Shown here piece after piece: positions 33,251 through 40,649 of a stretch of 64,000 nucleotides of DNA. A program made the position numbers and the translations under genes. Within the stretch, counting starts at the first letter, position 1, and each line of letters opens with the position of its first letter. Source of the stretch: JBGSBR01 sp041730495 (GTDB taxonomy: Bacteria > Patescibacteriota > Microgenomatia > UBA1406 > GWC2-37-13); NCBI GenBank assembly GCA_041730495.1, contig JBGSBR010000001.1, positions 62,001-126,000 on the forward strand. Direction: 5' to 3'. The notes under the pieces are model-generated. The model had not been told where the DNA came from. It searched no databases and saw only the letters and a program-made list of their open reading frames with translations.

Positions 33251-34045
33251 ATGTTCAACTCTATAACAACTTATATGCTCATGTCAGGGTATAGGAAGTA
33301 TAATCTAAACTTCCTACCTCGACAAGCAAAAAAAACATCACAAAAAACCTATCTCATCACTGGTGCGAGCTCTGATATTGGTGCTGCAATTGCTCGAGCA
33401 CTAGCCAGACCAAACACTACTTTAATTTTAACTGGTCGAAACAAAGCAAAACTTAAGCAGCTAGAAATTGAGCTACAACAAAAACAAACTGTAATACACG
33501 TTTGTCCTGCAGATCTACGTAAAGAAAAAGATATCACTCAGCTTATAAAAAAAGTCGAACAGATCACCGATTCTTTAGACGGTATCATCCATACAGCTGG
33601 GATCTACCACTACGCAAAACGCGCGTATGATGATATTTCGTTTGCTGATTTCTCATCTGAAGAAATAATAGCGAACTACATGGTGACAACCGTCAGCTTG
33701 GCTTTACTAGTCAATGCCTTACTGACGCTCATGAAAAAAAATAGCTCTATTATCGCAATCACAGGCACATTTGAAAACGGTGCGAAAGGATGGCTTCCGT
33801 ATTTCGCTGCAAAAAAAGCACTTGAACAACTTATCATCGGGCTCACAGAAGAGCTGGCTGATAAACAAATACAAGCATTTGCTCTATCGCCATCAGACAC
33901 ACTCACTGAGAGTTATAAAACATATTTCCCACAATATGCGAGAGTAGACGAATGTTTGAAACCTGAAGATATAGCAATTCGAGTGAACCAACTCCTCTTA
34001 CAAACCTCTTACATAAACGGTAGTATAATCGAACTATATAAATAA
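33251..34045 (+). CDS. Short-chain dehydrogenase/reductase
   Basis: 264 residues with the classical SDR plan. TGASSDIGAAIARAL for NAD(P) binding, ILTGRNKAKL, PADLRKEKD, IHTAGIYHY in the NxAG position (HTAG here), a Ser in IIAITGTFENG, and the catalytic pair YFAAKKAL (YxxxK). The Arg in LTGRNK suggests NADPH. The N-terminus carries about 30 extra residues in front of the Rossmann fold. TATAAG lies six bases before the ATG. Substrate unknown. TrmB is encoded divergently. Confidence 0.85.
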   Translation: MFNSITTYMLMSGYRKYNLNFLPRQAKKTSQKTYLITGASSDIGAAIARALARPNTTLILTGRNKAKLKQLEIELQQKQTVIHVCPADLRKEKDITQLIKKVEQITDSLDGIIHTAGIYHYAKRAYDDISFADFSSEEIIANYMVTTVSLALLVNALLTLMKKNSSIIAITGTFENGAKGWLPYFAAKKALEQLIIGLTEELADKQIQAFALSPSDTLTESYKTYFPQYARVDECLKPEDIAIRVNQLLLQTSYINGSIIELYK

Positions 34046-34092
34046 GATTTGCCTGCTGCAAAAGCAATTGTGGTATATAATACTTCCATTAT

Positions 34093-35982
34093 ATGTATGA
34101 GCCTGAGCCAAAAGATCTGTGGAATATGCCGCAGGAAGAATTTTATGCGCTTGTAGATCGTGAAGCAGCTGCGATGGCTCTCATTAAGCTTTTTCAAGCC
34201 TATGATCTTGCTCGGAAATATCTTCCTTTACCAGAGTTTGTTACAGATTTTTTCGAAGGTAAACTTAACGCCTATCCGAATGATGTACAAAAACGAGCTA
34301 TCCTCTTAGCTACTCCACCTGTAGATCGCTTGACGATGCAGCTTGCCACTGAAACCCGTAAAAATGTGCCTTCTAAAGAAAAACGCCGTGACTTAGCAAG
34401 ACGAAGACTTGAGGCAGTAACAAATATTGGTTTACTGGAACGACACACTCCCCATGCCGTACAGTATCCAGGTAATAAAGTCCGAAATTTGGGGGAAGAA
34501 ACTCAGTATGATTTCATGCCACAGCTGTACGGCATCCCCACCAGTGACCTAGATCTACTGACACATACTGCATGGGAAAATCTTAAAATTCCAGGTGGTG
34601 GTGGGTTTGATTGGTGGTTTCAAAGACACATCTATCCAAATCCACCGATAGATACTACAGAAGCTCGGGCAATTGCGACCAATCTTGCTCAAAATGAAAA
34701 ACCATATGCACCCTCAGCTGAAACATTACGACGAATCTGCTTCCTGGGTATGGATGATGAAGAAAGTTTTACGACTACAACTGAAAACTCTTTATTGATG
34801 AAAGCACAAGAGTTAGGTCTGAATGTTGAGCGGGTGTTGGATGCGATGACATTTTCTAAAATATCAGATGAGTATAGACGCAAAAAAGAGCTCAGCGAAG
34901 GGAAAAAAGATTCCGCACTATGCGGCCGACGAAAAACTGGTGAAGCATATTACTGTCATCCGTTGGGTGGTGCTTGGATCCACCTCACATCTATTGAAAG
35001 TAAGATTAAATCTGGGCTTTTGACACCTGAGCAAGCAACAAGTGATACGGTATGCTTCCTCCTCCACGATGTGCTAGAAGATACTCCCGCCGAATATAAT
35101 CATGATGAACAAACCCTCTATCTTGGACCTGAAAAAGTAACAGTACAACATGACGAGTTTCTGATCCTCGATAGCTTGACAAAAAAGGTAGACCAACCAG
35201 ACTGGTTAAGGCAAATTACCAAACAAAATCCTCAACTAGCAGAAGTAAGTGCAAGACTCAAACTAACAGATCGATTAATGAATCTACTTACTATGCGCAA
35301 CACCGGCAACTACACAGATGTGTTGGGTAAGCTATTTGAAACAGTGAGTGTCGGTGGTTTCATACACGAAGAAGCCACTGGGTTTTTCCATGGAGGATCC
35401 TTTGTGGAACAGATGAGCAAACTTACCAATGCAATCCAGCATAACTCACTCGATTATATGCTGGCGGCGCTTCCGGCTATCGCAATCACCGAAGCACAAA
35501 TTCTTGAAGCTGAATACGGACAACGATTCTATGCTGAAATGCAAAACTTAGCTCGCCGCCAACCAAAATCACCCATCGCAAAAATACTTGATGCATATAC
35601 CTCTGTCACAGAATATACTGCCGGCCAAATCATCAGAAATCCTTACGAACAAAAACGATTGCAACCACTGCGACAAAGTGTGCAACGCGAACAAGCAAAT
35701 ACCAACTCAGCAACTATTCCGCCATGGTTTACAAGAACATTTTATTTGCAAGATTTTTATAAATTTACACCTGCTCAGCAAGCCGACATCCGAAGCTTAT
35801 CAAGTATTAAAGCTCAAAGCATAGAGCAACATTTCGCAGCTAAAGGTGTACAAAGAAGTCCCGTCACATTTGAATTCTTGGAAGAACATATTAAAAAATG
35901 TATATTCTTCCAACTCTATTATCGAACAGTAAACGGAATGATGCTAGGTAATCATGACGCCTTTACAATCCCTGCAAACTAG
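34093..35982 (+). CDS. Large HD-domain protein related to RelA/SpoT (ppGpp) hydrolases
   Basis: 629 residues. The middle holds an RSH-type HD domain: GEAYYCHPLGGAWIHL (H near 289), VCFLLHDVLEDTPAEY (HD at 325-326, ED at 329-330), SLTKKVDQPDW and ARLKLTDRLMNL (D near 393). These match the order G-x-YxxHP, LLHDxxED, TK and KLADRxxN of Rel/Spo hydrolases. No synthetase, TGS or ACT domain is visible. The 280-residue N-terminus and 220-residue C-terminus are not recognised. It may hydrolyse (p)ppGpp or another nucleotide. A TATAAT at 34076-34081 precedes it. The last 20 bases overlap the convergent gene. Confidence 0.65.
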   Translation: MYEPEPKDLWNMPQEEFYALVDREAAAMALIKLFQAYDLARKYLPLPEFVTDFFEGKLNAYPNDVQKRAILLATPPVDRLTMQLATETRKNVPSKEKRRDLARRRLEAVTNIGLLERHTPHAVQYPGNKVRNLGEETQYDFMPQLYGIPTSDLDLLTHTAWENLKIPGGGGFDWWFQRHIYPNPPIDTTEARAIATNLAQNEKPYAPSAETLRRICFLGMDDEESFTTTTENSLLMKAQELGLNVERVLDAMTFSKISDEYRRKKELSEGKKDSALCGRRKTGEAYYCHPLGGAWIHLTSIESKIKSGLLTPEQATSDTVCFLLHDVLEDTPAEYNHDEQTLYLGPEKVTVQHDEFLILDSLTKKVDQPDWLRQITKQNPQLAEVSARLKLTDRLMNLLTMRNTGNYTDVLGKLFETVSVGGFIHEEATGFFHGGSFVEQMSKLTNAIQHNSLDYMLAALPAIAITEAQILEAEYGQRFYAEMQNLARRQPKSPIAKILDAYTSVTEYTAGQIIRNPYEQKRLQPLRQSVQREQANTNSATIPPWFTRTFYLQDFYKFTPAQQADIRSLSSIKAQSIEQHFAAKGVQRSPVTFEFLEEHIKKCIFFQLYYRTVNGMMLGNHDAFTIPAN

Positions 35983-36430
35983 TCGGATCTACCTCAAAAA
36001 GTTTCTGTTTATACTCTTGCGCTTTAACTTCATCACCTCGCTGTTCATATAAGATCACGAGTGACTGTAAGACATCACGTGATTTCGGATTTACACTTAG
36101 TAGTTCTTCTAACTCTACAATCAGCTCATCACGACGACGATTTTCGACCTCGATCTCATCTGTATATCCCGCGATTGTCTGAGTAGTCTCTGGTTGTATA
36201 AACTGAAAGCTTTGTAAGCTTCGAGCTTGTCGATAAAACTCAACCGCACCTTTCCGATTGCCCGCCACCATCTGATAATAAAAATCTGGCATAAACTGTG
36301 ACGCGTAAATATTCGCGACAAGCGTAATAAATGCTATCGCTACAAGCAACCACAGTGATTGTTTGAAACCTGGGATTACAAATGGTTTTTTTTCTGTTGG
36401 AGTATCATTTTTTTTCTTTGCAGGAGCCAT
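35963..36430 (-). CDS. Membrane-anchored TPR-like protein
   Basis: 155 residues: a lysine-rich cytosolic start (MAPAKKKND), one membrane helix (about 27-45), then a helical extracytoplasmic part whose last 55 residues (ELEELLSVNPKSRDVLQSLV, LYEQRGDEVKAQEYKQKLFE) read as one and a half tetratricopeptide repeats. ATG 36430 follows TATAAT (36437-36442) by six bases. The longer frame to 36514 would overlap the divergent HPt promoter. Likely a scaffold; partners unknown. Confidence 0.65.
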   Translation of the reverse strand: MAPAKKKNDTPTEKKPFVIPGFKQSLWLLVAIAFITLVANIYASQFMPDFYYQMVAGNRKGAVEFYRQARSLQSFQFIQPETTQTIAGYTDEIEVENRRRDELIVELEELLSVNPKSRDVLQSLVILYEQRGDEVKAQEYKQKLFEVDPTSLQGL

Positions 36431-36481
36431 ATGTGTATTATATCTAAATTCTGTTTGCTTGATGTTGCATGATGGTTGTTT

Positions 36482-36490
36482 TGCTATACT
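36482..36490 (+). promoter_or_regulatory. Extended -10 of the HPt gene (start of the pilus cluster)
   Basis: TGCTATACT ending six bases before ATG 36497. Confidence 0.6.
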
Positions 36491-36496
36491 GAATTC

Positions 36497-36889
36497 ATGA
36501 CTATCGATGTTCAAGCTTATAAAGAACTATATATCCGGACTGCGCTTGAGCTCGTCATCGCTATCGAGACTTTCACAGAAGCACTTCAAACAAATCCTGC
36601 AGATGAGCATGCGTTGTCTGAGCTCCATCGAGCTGCTCATTCACTGAAAAGTCAAAGCTTAGTCATGGGTTATCCTCATACTGGTCGACTAGCCAAACAT
36701 ATCGAAGTCACGCTCAGGCAATACAAAGATACGTCTACTCAACCTGAAAAAGAGCTACTCATACTTATCTCTTCAACCACTGAAAAACTAAAGAAAAATA
36801 TTGGACTCATTAAAGATGGTGAACACGAAGAAAACTTAGATACTGCTATAGCTGCTTTCAAAGTTTTTGAGAAAACCCAGATCGATTAA
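36497..36889 (+). CDS. Histidine phosphotransfer (HPt) domain protein
   Basis: 130 residues, almost entirely helical. The segment LHRAAHSLKSQSLVMGYP carries the phosphorylatable His in the HxxxHxLKxxxxxxG consensus of HPt domains, usually AHxLKG. It probably passes phosphate between a kinase and the response regulators here. The next gene, 18 bases downstream, is a single-domain response regulator, and the pilus ATPase gene pilB follows. That order suggests a phosphorelay controlling pilus assembly. No kinase is encoded next to it; the nearest is at 51832. Confidence 0.8.
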   Translation: MTIDVQAYKELYIRTALELVIAIETFTEALQTNPADEHALSELHRAAHSLKSQSLVMGYPHTGRLAKHIEVTLRQYKDTSTQPEKELLILISSTTEKLKKNIGLIKDGEHEENLDTAIAAFKVFEKTQID

Positions 36890-36907
36890 TATTTGCAATT
36901 AACCATT

Positions 36908-37273
36908 ATGAAAATTCTTGTCGCTGAAGACGATAAATTTTTCCAAAAATTCTATAAATCTCAGTTGGTAGAACACGGTCATGAAGTCGAGGTAACATCT
37001 GATGGTAATGAAGCACTAGATAAACTTAAAGTCTCAAAACCTGATCTACTGCTTCTCGATATCATCATGCCCAACAAAGATGGGTTTGAAGTGCTTACCG
37101 CGATCAGCCAAGATCCAAGTTTAAAAGTACCGATCCTCATCTTTTCAACCCTTGGACAAGAAGCAGATATCAAACGTGCCATGGAGCTGGGAGCCAAAGG
37201 TTATGTTAATAAAAGTTTCTTTGATCTTGATGTGCTGCTAAAAAAGATTGAAGAGGTAGCTCACGCATCATAA
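36908..37273 (+). CDS. Single-domain response regulator (CheY-like)
   Basis: 121 residues, receiver domain only. The acidic pair is EDD near residue 7, the phospho-acceptor Asp is in LLLLDIIMPNKDG (about residue 51), the Ser/Thr switch is in ILIFSTLG, and the conserved Lys is in GYVNKSFF. No output domain, so it acts by protein contact. It starts 18 bases after the HPt gene and ends one base before pilB. ATG 36908 is preferred over a TTG five codons upstream. PilB or pilus motility is the natural target. Confidence 0.9.
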   Translation: MKILVAEDDKFFQKFYKSQLVEHGHEVEVTSDGNEALDKLKVSKPDLLLLDIIMPNKDGFEVLTAISQDPSLKVPILIFSTLGQEADIKRAMELGAKGYVNKSFFDLDVLLKKIEEVAHAS

Positions 37274-37274
37274 T

Positions 37275-38960
37275 ATGATCATCTCAGACGATAAACTCAA
37301 AGAACTCTTGCTTAAGATGGAGATCATCAATGACAAAAAAGTCAAAGAGGTCGAAGAGTTCATGAAAAATAACAATAGTGATTTCACCACAGGCTTGGTA
37401 GAGCTCAATATCATGTCTGATGAGGATCTCGGTATTACGATTGCCAATGAACTCAAGATCCCGTTTGTCAGTCTCGCCAAAGTCTCCATCTCTGACGATG
37501 TGTTTCATATCGTCCCTGAGCGCACTGCTCGTGCAAAGAAAGTAATCGCATTTGAACGCAGTCCAGAAGGTATAAAAGTCGCCATGGCTGACCCGAGTAA
37601 CCAAGAAATAATCTCTCTTCTCGAACACAAAACCCAACAAAAAATCCTGCCCCATCTGGCTACAGAACGTGATATTGCGAGTGCGTTTTATATTTTCAAA
37701 AAAGATCTTCAAAAAGCTTTTGATTCACTGATTGAAAAATCAACTCATGGCAGTACGACAAATCTCAAAGATGTCCCAGTCGGACGGATCGTAGATCTGA
37801 TTATCGAAACTGCATATTACGAAAAAGTTTCAGATATTCATATCGAGCCACAAGAAGAATCGTGTCTCGTGCGTTATCGCATGGACGGTATGCTACATGA
37901 TGTATTGTCGTACAACAAAGTACTCCATGATCGCATCATGACGAGACTCAAAGTGCTCTCTCGTCTACGCACTGATGAACATATGGCACCACAAGACGGC
38001 AAGCTTCGCTTCGAAGTGACTGATGACGAGTACCTAGATCTACGTCTTTCGATAATTCCAATTGTCGAAGGCGAAAAATCAGTGCTACGTCTACTTTCCT
38101 CACACAATAAACAAATCACCCTTACTGATCTTGGTATGACCAAAGCCGATCTTGAAAAAGTCAGTAAAGCGTACACCAAATCATATGGCATGATCTTGTC
38201 GACTGGTCCAACAGGATCAGGTAAATCCACCAGTATCTACTCGATTTTGAAAGTGCTCAATACGAGAGCAAAAAACATCACCACCATCGAAGACCCTGTC
38301 GAGTATCGTATCAAAGGTGTCAATCAGATCCAGGTCAATGCAAAAACAAACCTCACTTTTGCCAGTGGCTTACGCTCGATCTTACGCCAAGATCCAAATA
38401 TCATCTTGGTCGGTGAGATCCGCGATTCAGAAACTGCTGCAATTGCAGTAAACGCTGCTTTGACAGGCCATTTAGTCGTATCGACATTGCATACCAATGA
38501 CTCAGCCACAGCTCTCCCTCGCCTCGTCGATATGAAAATTGAGCCGTTTCTCGTCGCCTCCACAGTCAATGTCATCATGGCACAGCGCTTGATTCGTAAG
38601 ATCTGCGATATGTGTAAAAACTCACTCGACATCACCTATGACGAAATGATCAAAAATATCTCTGAAGCTGATACAAAAAAATACTTCGGTGATAAAAAAA
38701 CGATCCGCATCTATAAAGGCGCAGGTTGTAAGATCTGTCATGGCACGGGCTACACAGGTCGTGTCGCTCTTTTCGAAGTGCTCGAAGTCACGCCTGAAGT
38801 ACGGAAGCTCATCTTGCAGAAATCTGATTCAGATTTGATCATCAAACAAGCTCAAAAAGAAGGTATGACGACCATGCTTCAAGATGGTGTCGAAAAAGTC
38901 GCCCAAGGCGTGACCACACTTGAGGAAGTACTCCGAGTCACCAAAGTCGAAGCGATGTGA
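37275..38960 (+). CDS. pilB: Type IV pilus assembly ATPase PilB
   Basis: Hexameric cytoplasmic motor that drives pilus extension. The 561-residue protein has an N-terminal MshEN/T2SSE_N domain (about 1-140). The ATPase core follows: Walker A GPTGSGKS near 312-319, the Asp box IIETAYYEKVSDIHIEP, Walker B-like IILVGEIRDSETA, and the His box LVVSTLHTNDSATALPRL. A tetracysteine zinc site CDMC...CKIC is typical of PilB/GspE and absent from PilT. It is one base after the response regulator. No PilT retraction ATPase is found in this window. Confidence 0.95.
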   Translation: MIISDDKLKELLLKMEIINDKKVKEVEEFMKNNNSDFTTGLVELNIMSDEDLGITIANELKIPFVSLAKVSISDDVFHIVPERTARAKKVIAFERSPEGIKVAMADPSNQEIISLLEHKTQQKILPHLATERDIASAFYIFKKDLQKAFDSLIEKSTHGSTTNLKDVPVGRIVDLIIETAYYEKVSDIHIEPQEESCLVRYRMDGMLHDVLSYNKVLHDRIMTRLKVLSRLRTDEHMAPQDGKLRFEVTDDEYLDLRLSIIPIVEGEKSVLRLLSSHNKQITLTDLGMTKADLEKVSKAYTKSYGMILSTGPTGSGKSTSIYSILKVLNTRAKNITTIEDPVEYRIKGVNQIQVNAKTNLTFASGLRSILRQDPNIILVGEIRDSETAAIAVNAALTGHLVVSTLHTNDSATALPRLVDMKIEPFLVASTVNVIMAQRLIRKICDMCKNSLDITYDEMIKNISEADTKKYFGDKKTIRIYKGAGCKICHGTGYTGRVALFEVLEVTPEVRKLILQKSDSDLIIKQAQKEGMTTMLQDGVEKVAQGVTTLEEVLRVTKVEAM

Positions 38961-38998
38961 CCAAGCACTGCTTGGTCATCCTGAGCGTGCCGAAGGAT
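38958..38998 (+). repeat. Hairpin plus REP-like palindrome after pilB
   Basis: A perfect inverted repeat TGACCAAGCA/TGCTTGGTCA at 38958-38978 includes the pilB stop. Directly behind it is ATCCTGAGCGTGCCGAAGGAT (38978-38998), a member of the CCTGAGC...GAAGG palindrome type. A second member with different arms lies at 45283-45307. It could attenuate or stabilise the transcript between pilB and pilC. Confidence 0.6.
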
Positions 38999-39016
38999 CT
39001 ATAAATATATCAAACT

Positions 39017-40069
39017 ATGAAAGAACAAAACCTTACCTTATCTGGTAAAGATAAAATCGCCCTCATTAGTAATCTAGCGACCATGCTCGCAGCTGGTATT
39101 TCGATTCTTGAAACAGTCGATTCACTGCTCGAAGACTCAAAAGGTAATCAAAAAAAATTATTAGAGATCATCCATGAAGATCTGATGCAAGGCAAACACA
39201 TCAATGTTTCGTTTGCTAAATTCCCGAAAATATTCGATAAGGTAACCGTCAATATCATTAAAGCTGCCGAAGAAGCAGGCACACTTGATGTCAGCTTGAA
39301 AGATATCAAATCGCACATCCAAAAAGAGATGGAGTTTATGGATAAAGTGAAATCCGCCATGACGTATCCAATCTTGATCTTTGGTGTCTTTATTTTGGTA
39401 ATGTTGATGATCTTGATCTTCGTGATCCCACGTATGGCTTCAGTCTTCACTCGTATGAAAGCAGAGCTGCCACTCCCAACCAAAGTGCTTATTTTCATCT
39501 CAGATATTGTGGTAAACAACACAGTTGCGCTAGTCCTCGGGATAGCTTCAATTATTACGGCATTGATACTAATTTATAAATATAAACGTCGTTGGATACT
39601 TAATATCTTGTTTTCTTTACCCGTTGTTTCCGGACTTGTTTTAAATATCGACCTGACTCGTTTTACTCGTAGTATGTCCCTACTGCTTTCATCAGGATTG
39701 ACTGTAACAAATGCACTAGAACTGACTCAAAATGTCGTCATGCGTCGCGATGTTTCACGATTGATAGAACATACTCACAATACTGTGCTTGGCGGCAAAC
39801 ATCTCGCAGAAGGACTGCGTGATGGTAAAGGACTCATCCCGATGCTGATGATCAAAATAATCGAAGCTGGAGAAAAAACCGGTACACTTGATAAATCGAT
39901 GCAAGATATGTCTGAGTACTTGGACTATCAAGTTTCTAAAAGCCTTGACGCACTCACGACGTTGATCGAACCAATTATGTTGATCTTCATCGGCATCATC
40001 GTCGGTGGAATGATGCTATCGATCATCGCACCAATCTACAGCATTATCGGACAAGTTGGGGGAAACTAA
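39017..40069 (+). CDS. pilC: Type IV pilus inner-membrane platform protein PilC
   Basis: 350 residues. Two GspF/PilC domains, each about 120 residues, with three membrane helices (about 115-140, 165-190 and 318-342). Family segments: LATMLAAGISILETVDSL, VNIIKAAEEAGTLD, AMTYPILIFGVFILVMLMIL, TRSMSLLLSSGLTVTNALEL and IIEAGEKTGTLDKSM. It couples PilB to the pilins. It is separated from pilB by the hairpin region. The length is slightly shorter than the usual 400. Confidence 0.93.
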   Translation: MKEQNLTLSGKDKIALISNLATMLAAGISILETVDSLLEDSKGNQKKLLEIIHEDLMQGKHINVSFAKFPKIFDKVTVNIIKAAEEAGTLDVSLKDIKSHIQKEMEFMDKVKSAMTYPILIFGVFILVMLMILIFVIPRMASVFTRMKAELPLPTKVLIFISDIVVNNTVALVLGIASIITALILIYKYKRRWILNILFSLPVVSGLVLNIDLTRFTRSMSLLLSSGLTVTNALELTQNVVMRRDVSRLIEHTHNTVLGGKHLAEGLRDGKGLIPMLMIKIIEAGEKTGTLDKSMQDMSEYLDYQVSKSLDALTTLIEPIMLIFIGIIVGGMMLSIIAPIYSIIGQVGGN

Positions 40070-40106
40070 ATCAAGTAAAAAGTTAATAGTTAAAAGTTGA
40101 AGTCAC

Positions 40107-40649
40107 ATGAATTTCGATCTATCTAAAAAACGTAAGAATAGTCTTACTTCCAACTTCTTATTTCCTACTTCATCTTTTAATAAGGGTTTTACTCTTCTGG
40201 AACTTCTACTCGTGATGGCGATTACGGCTATCTTAATGAGTCTTTCAATGTTAAGCCTAACTACAGTCCAACACCAAGCTTATCTCGATGAAAACCGAGA
40301 ATCACTGCTCTCTGATTTCAAAAGCCAACAACTAAAGGCCATGACTGGCAATACCGGTGGTGGTAGCAGTAGCCTCGCTTTTGGTATTAGGTTTTCTAAT
40401 AATAATTACACATTGTTTCAAGGCAGTACCTATAATGCCAGTGATCCAACAAATTTTACATTTACCCTCAAAGGTAGTACACGCATTGTAACAACAGTAC
40501 CGCAGTCACAAGTAGTGTTTACCAAAGGCAGTGGCGAAATCACTGGATATGATGCAAATAATCGCACAATCACGATCGAAGATACTACCACCAATGAACA
40601 AAAATCAATTGTATTTAATCGCTTAGGAGTTTTTGAAACTATAGATTAA
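40107..40649 (+). CDS. Type IV prepilin-like protein (GspH/FimT-like minor pilin)
   Basis: 180 residues. A 27-residue leader, longer than usual, ends in NKG before the class III cleavage site, followed by FTLLELLLVMAITAILMSLS with Glu at +5. After the N-terminal helix comes a small beta domain (about 75-178) like GspH/FimT minor pilins, with no Cys pair. The upstream 40 bases contain AAAGTTAATAGTTAAAAGTT-like tandem repeats. Its TAA overlaps the next ATG (TAATG). Confidence 0.85.
   Translation: MNFDLSKKRKNSLTSNFLFPTSSFNKGFTLLELLLVMAITAILMSLSMLSLTTVQHQAYLDENRESLLSDFKSQQLKAMTGNTGGGSSSLAFGIRFSNNNYTLFQGSTYNASDPTNFTFTLKGSTRIVTTVPQSQVVFTKGSGEITGYDANNRTITIEDTTTNEQKSIVFNRLGVFETID

Noticed and set aside
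38958..38960. UGA recoding as in SR1 or Gracilibacteria
   Set aside because: UGA ends several normal-length genes here (pilB, 14307, 20078), and no conserved gene needs UGA read as glycine.
38960..39016. CRISPR-like repeat or small gene between pilB and pilC
   Set aside because: Only one hairpin and one REP-like palindrome are present; there is no regular spacing or spacer.
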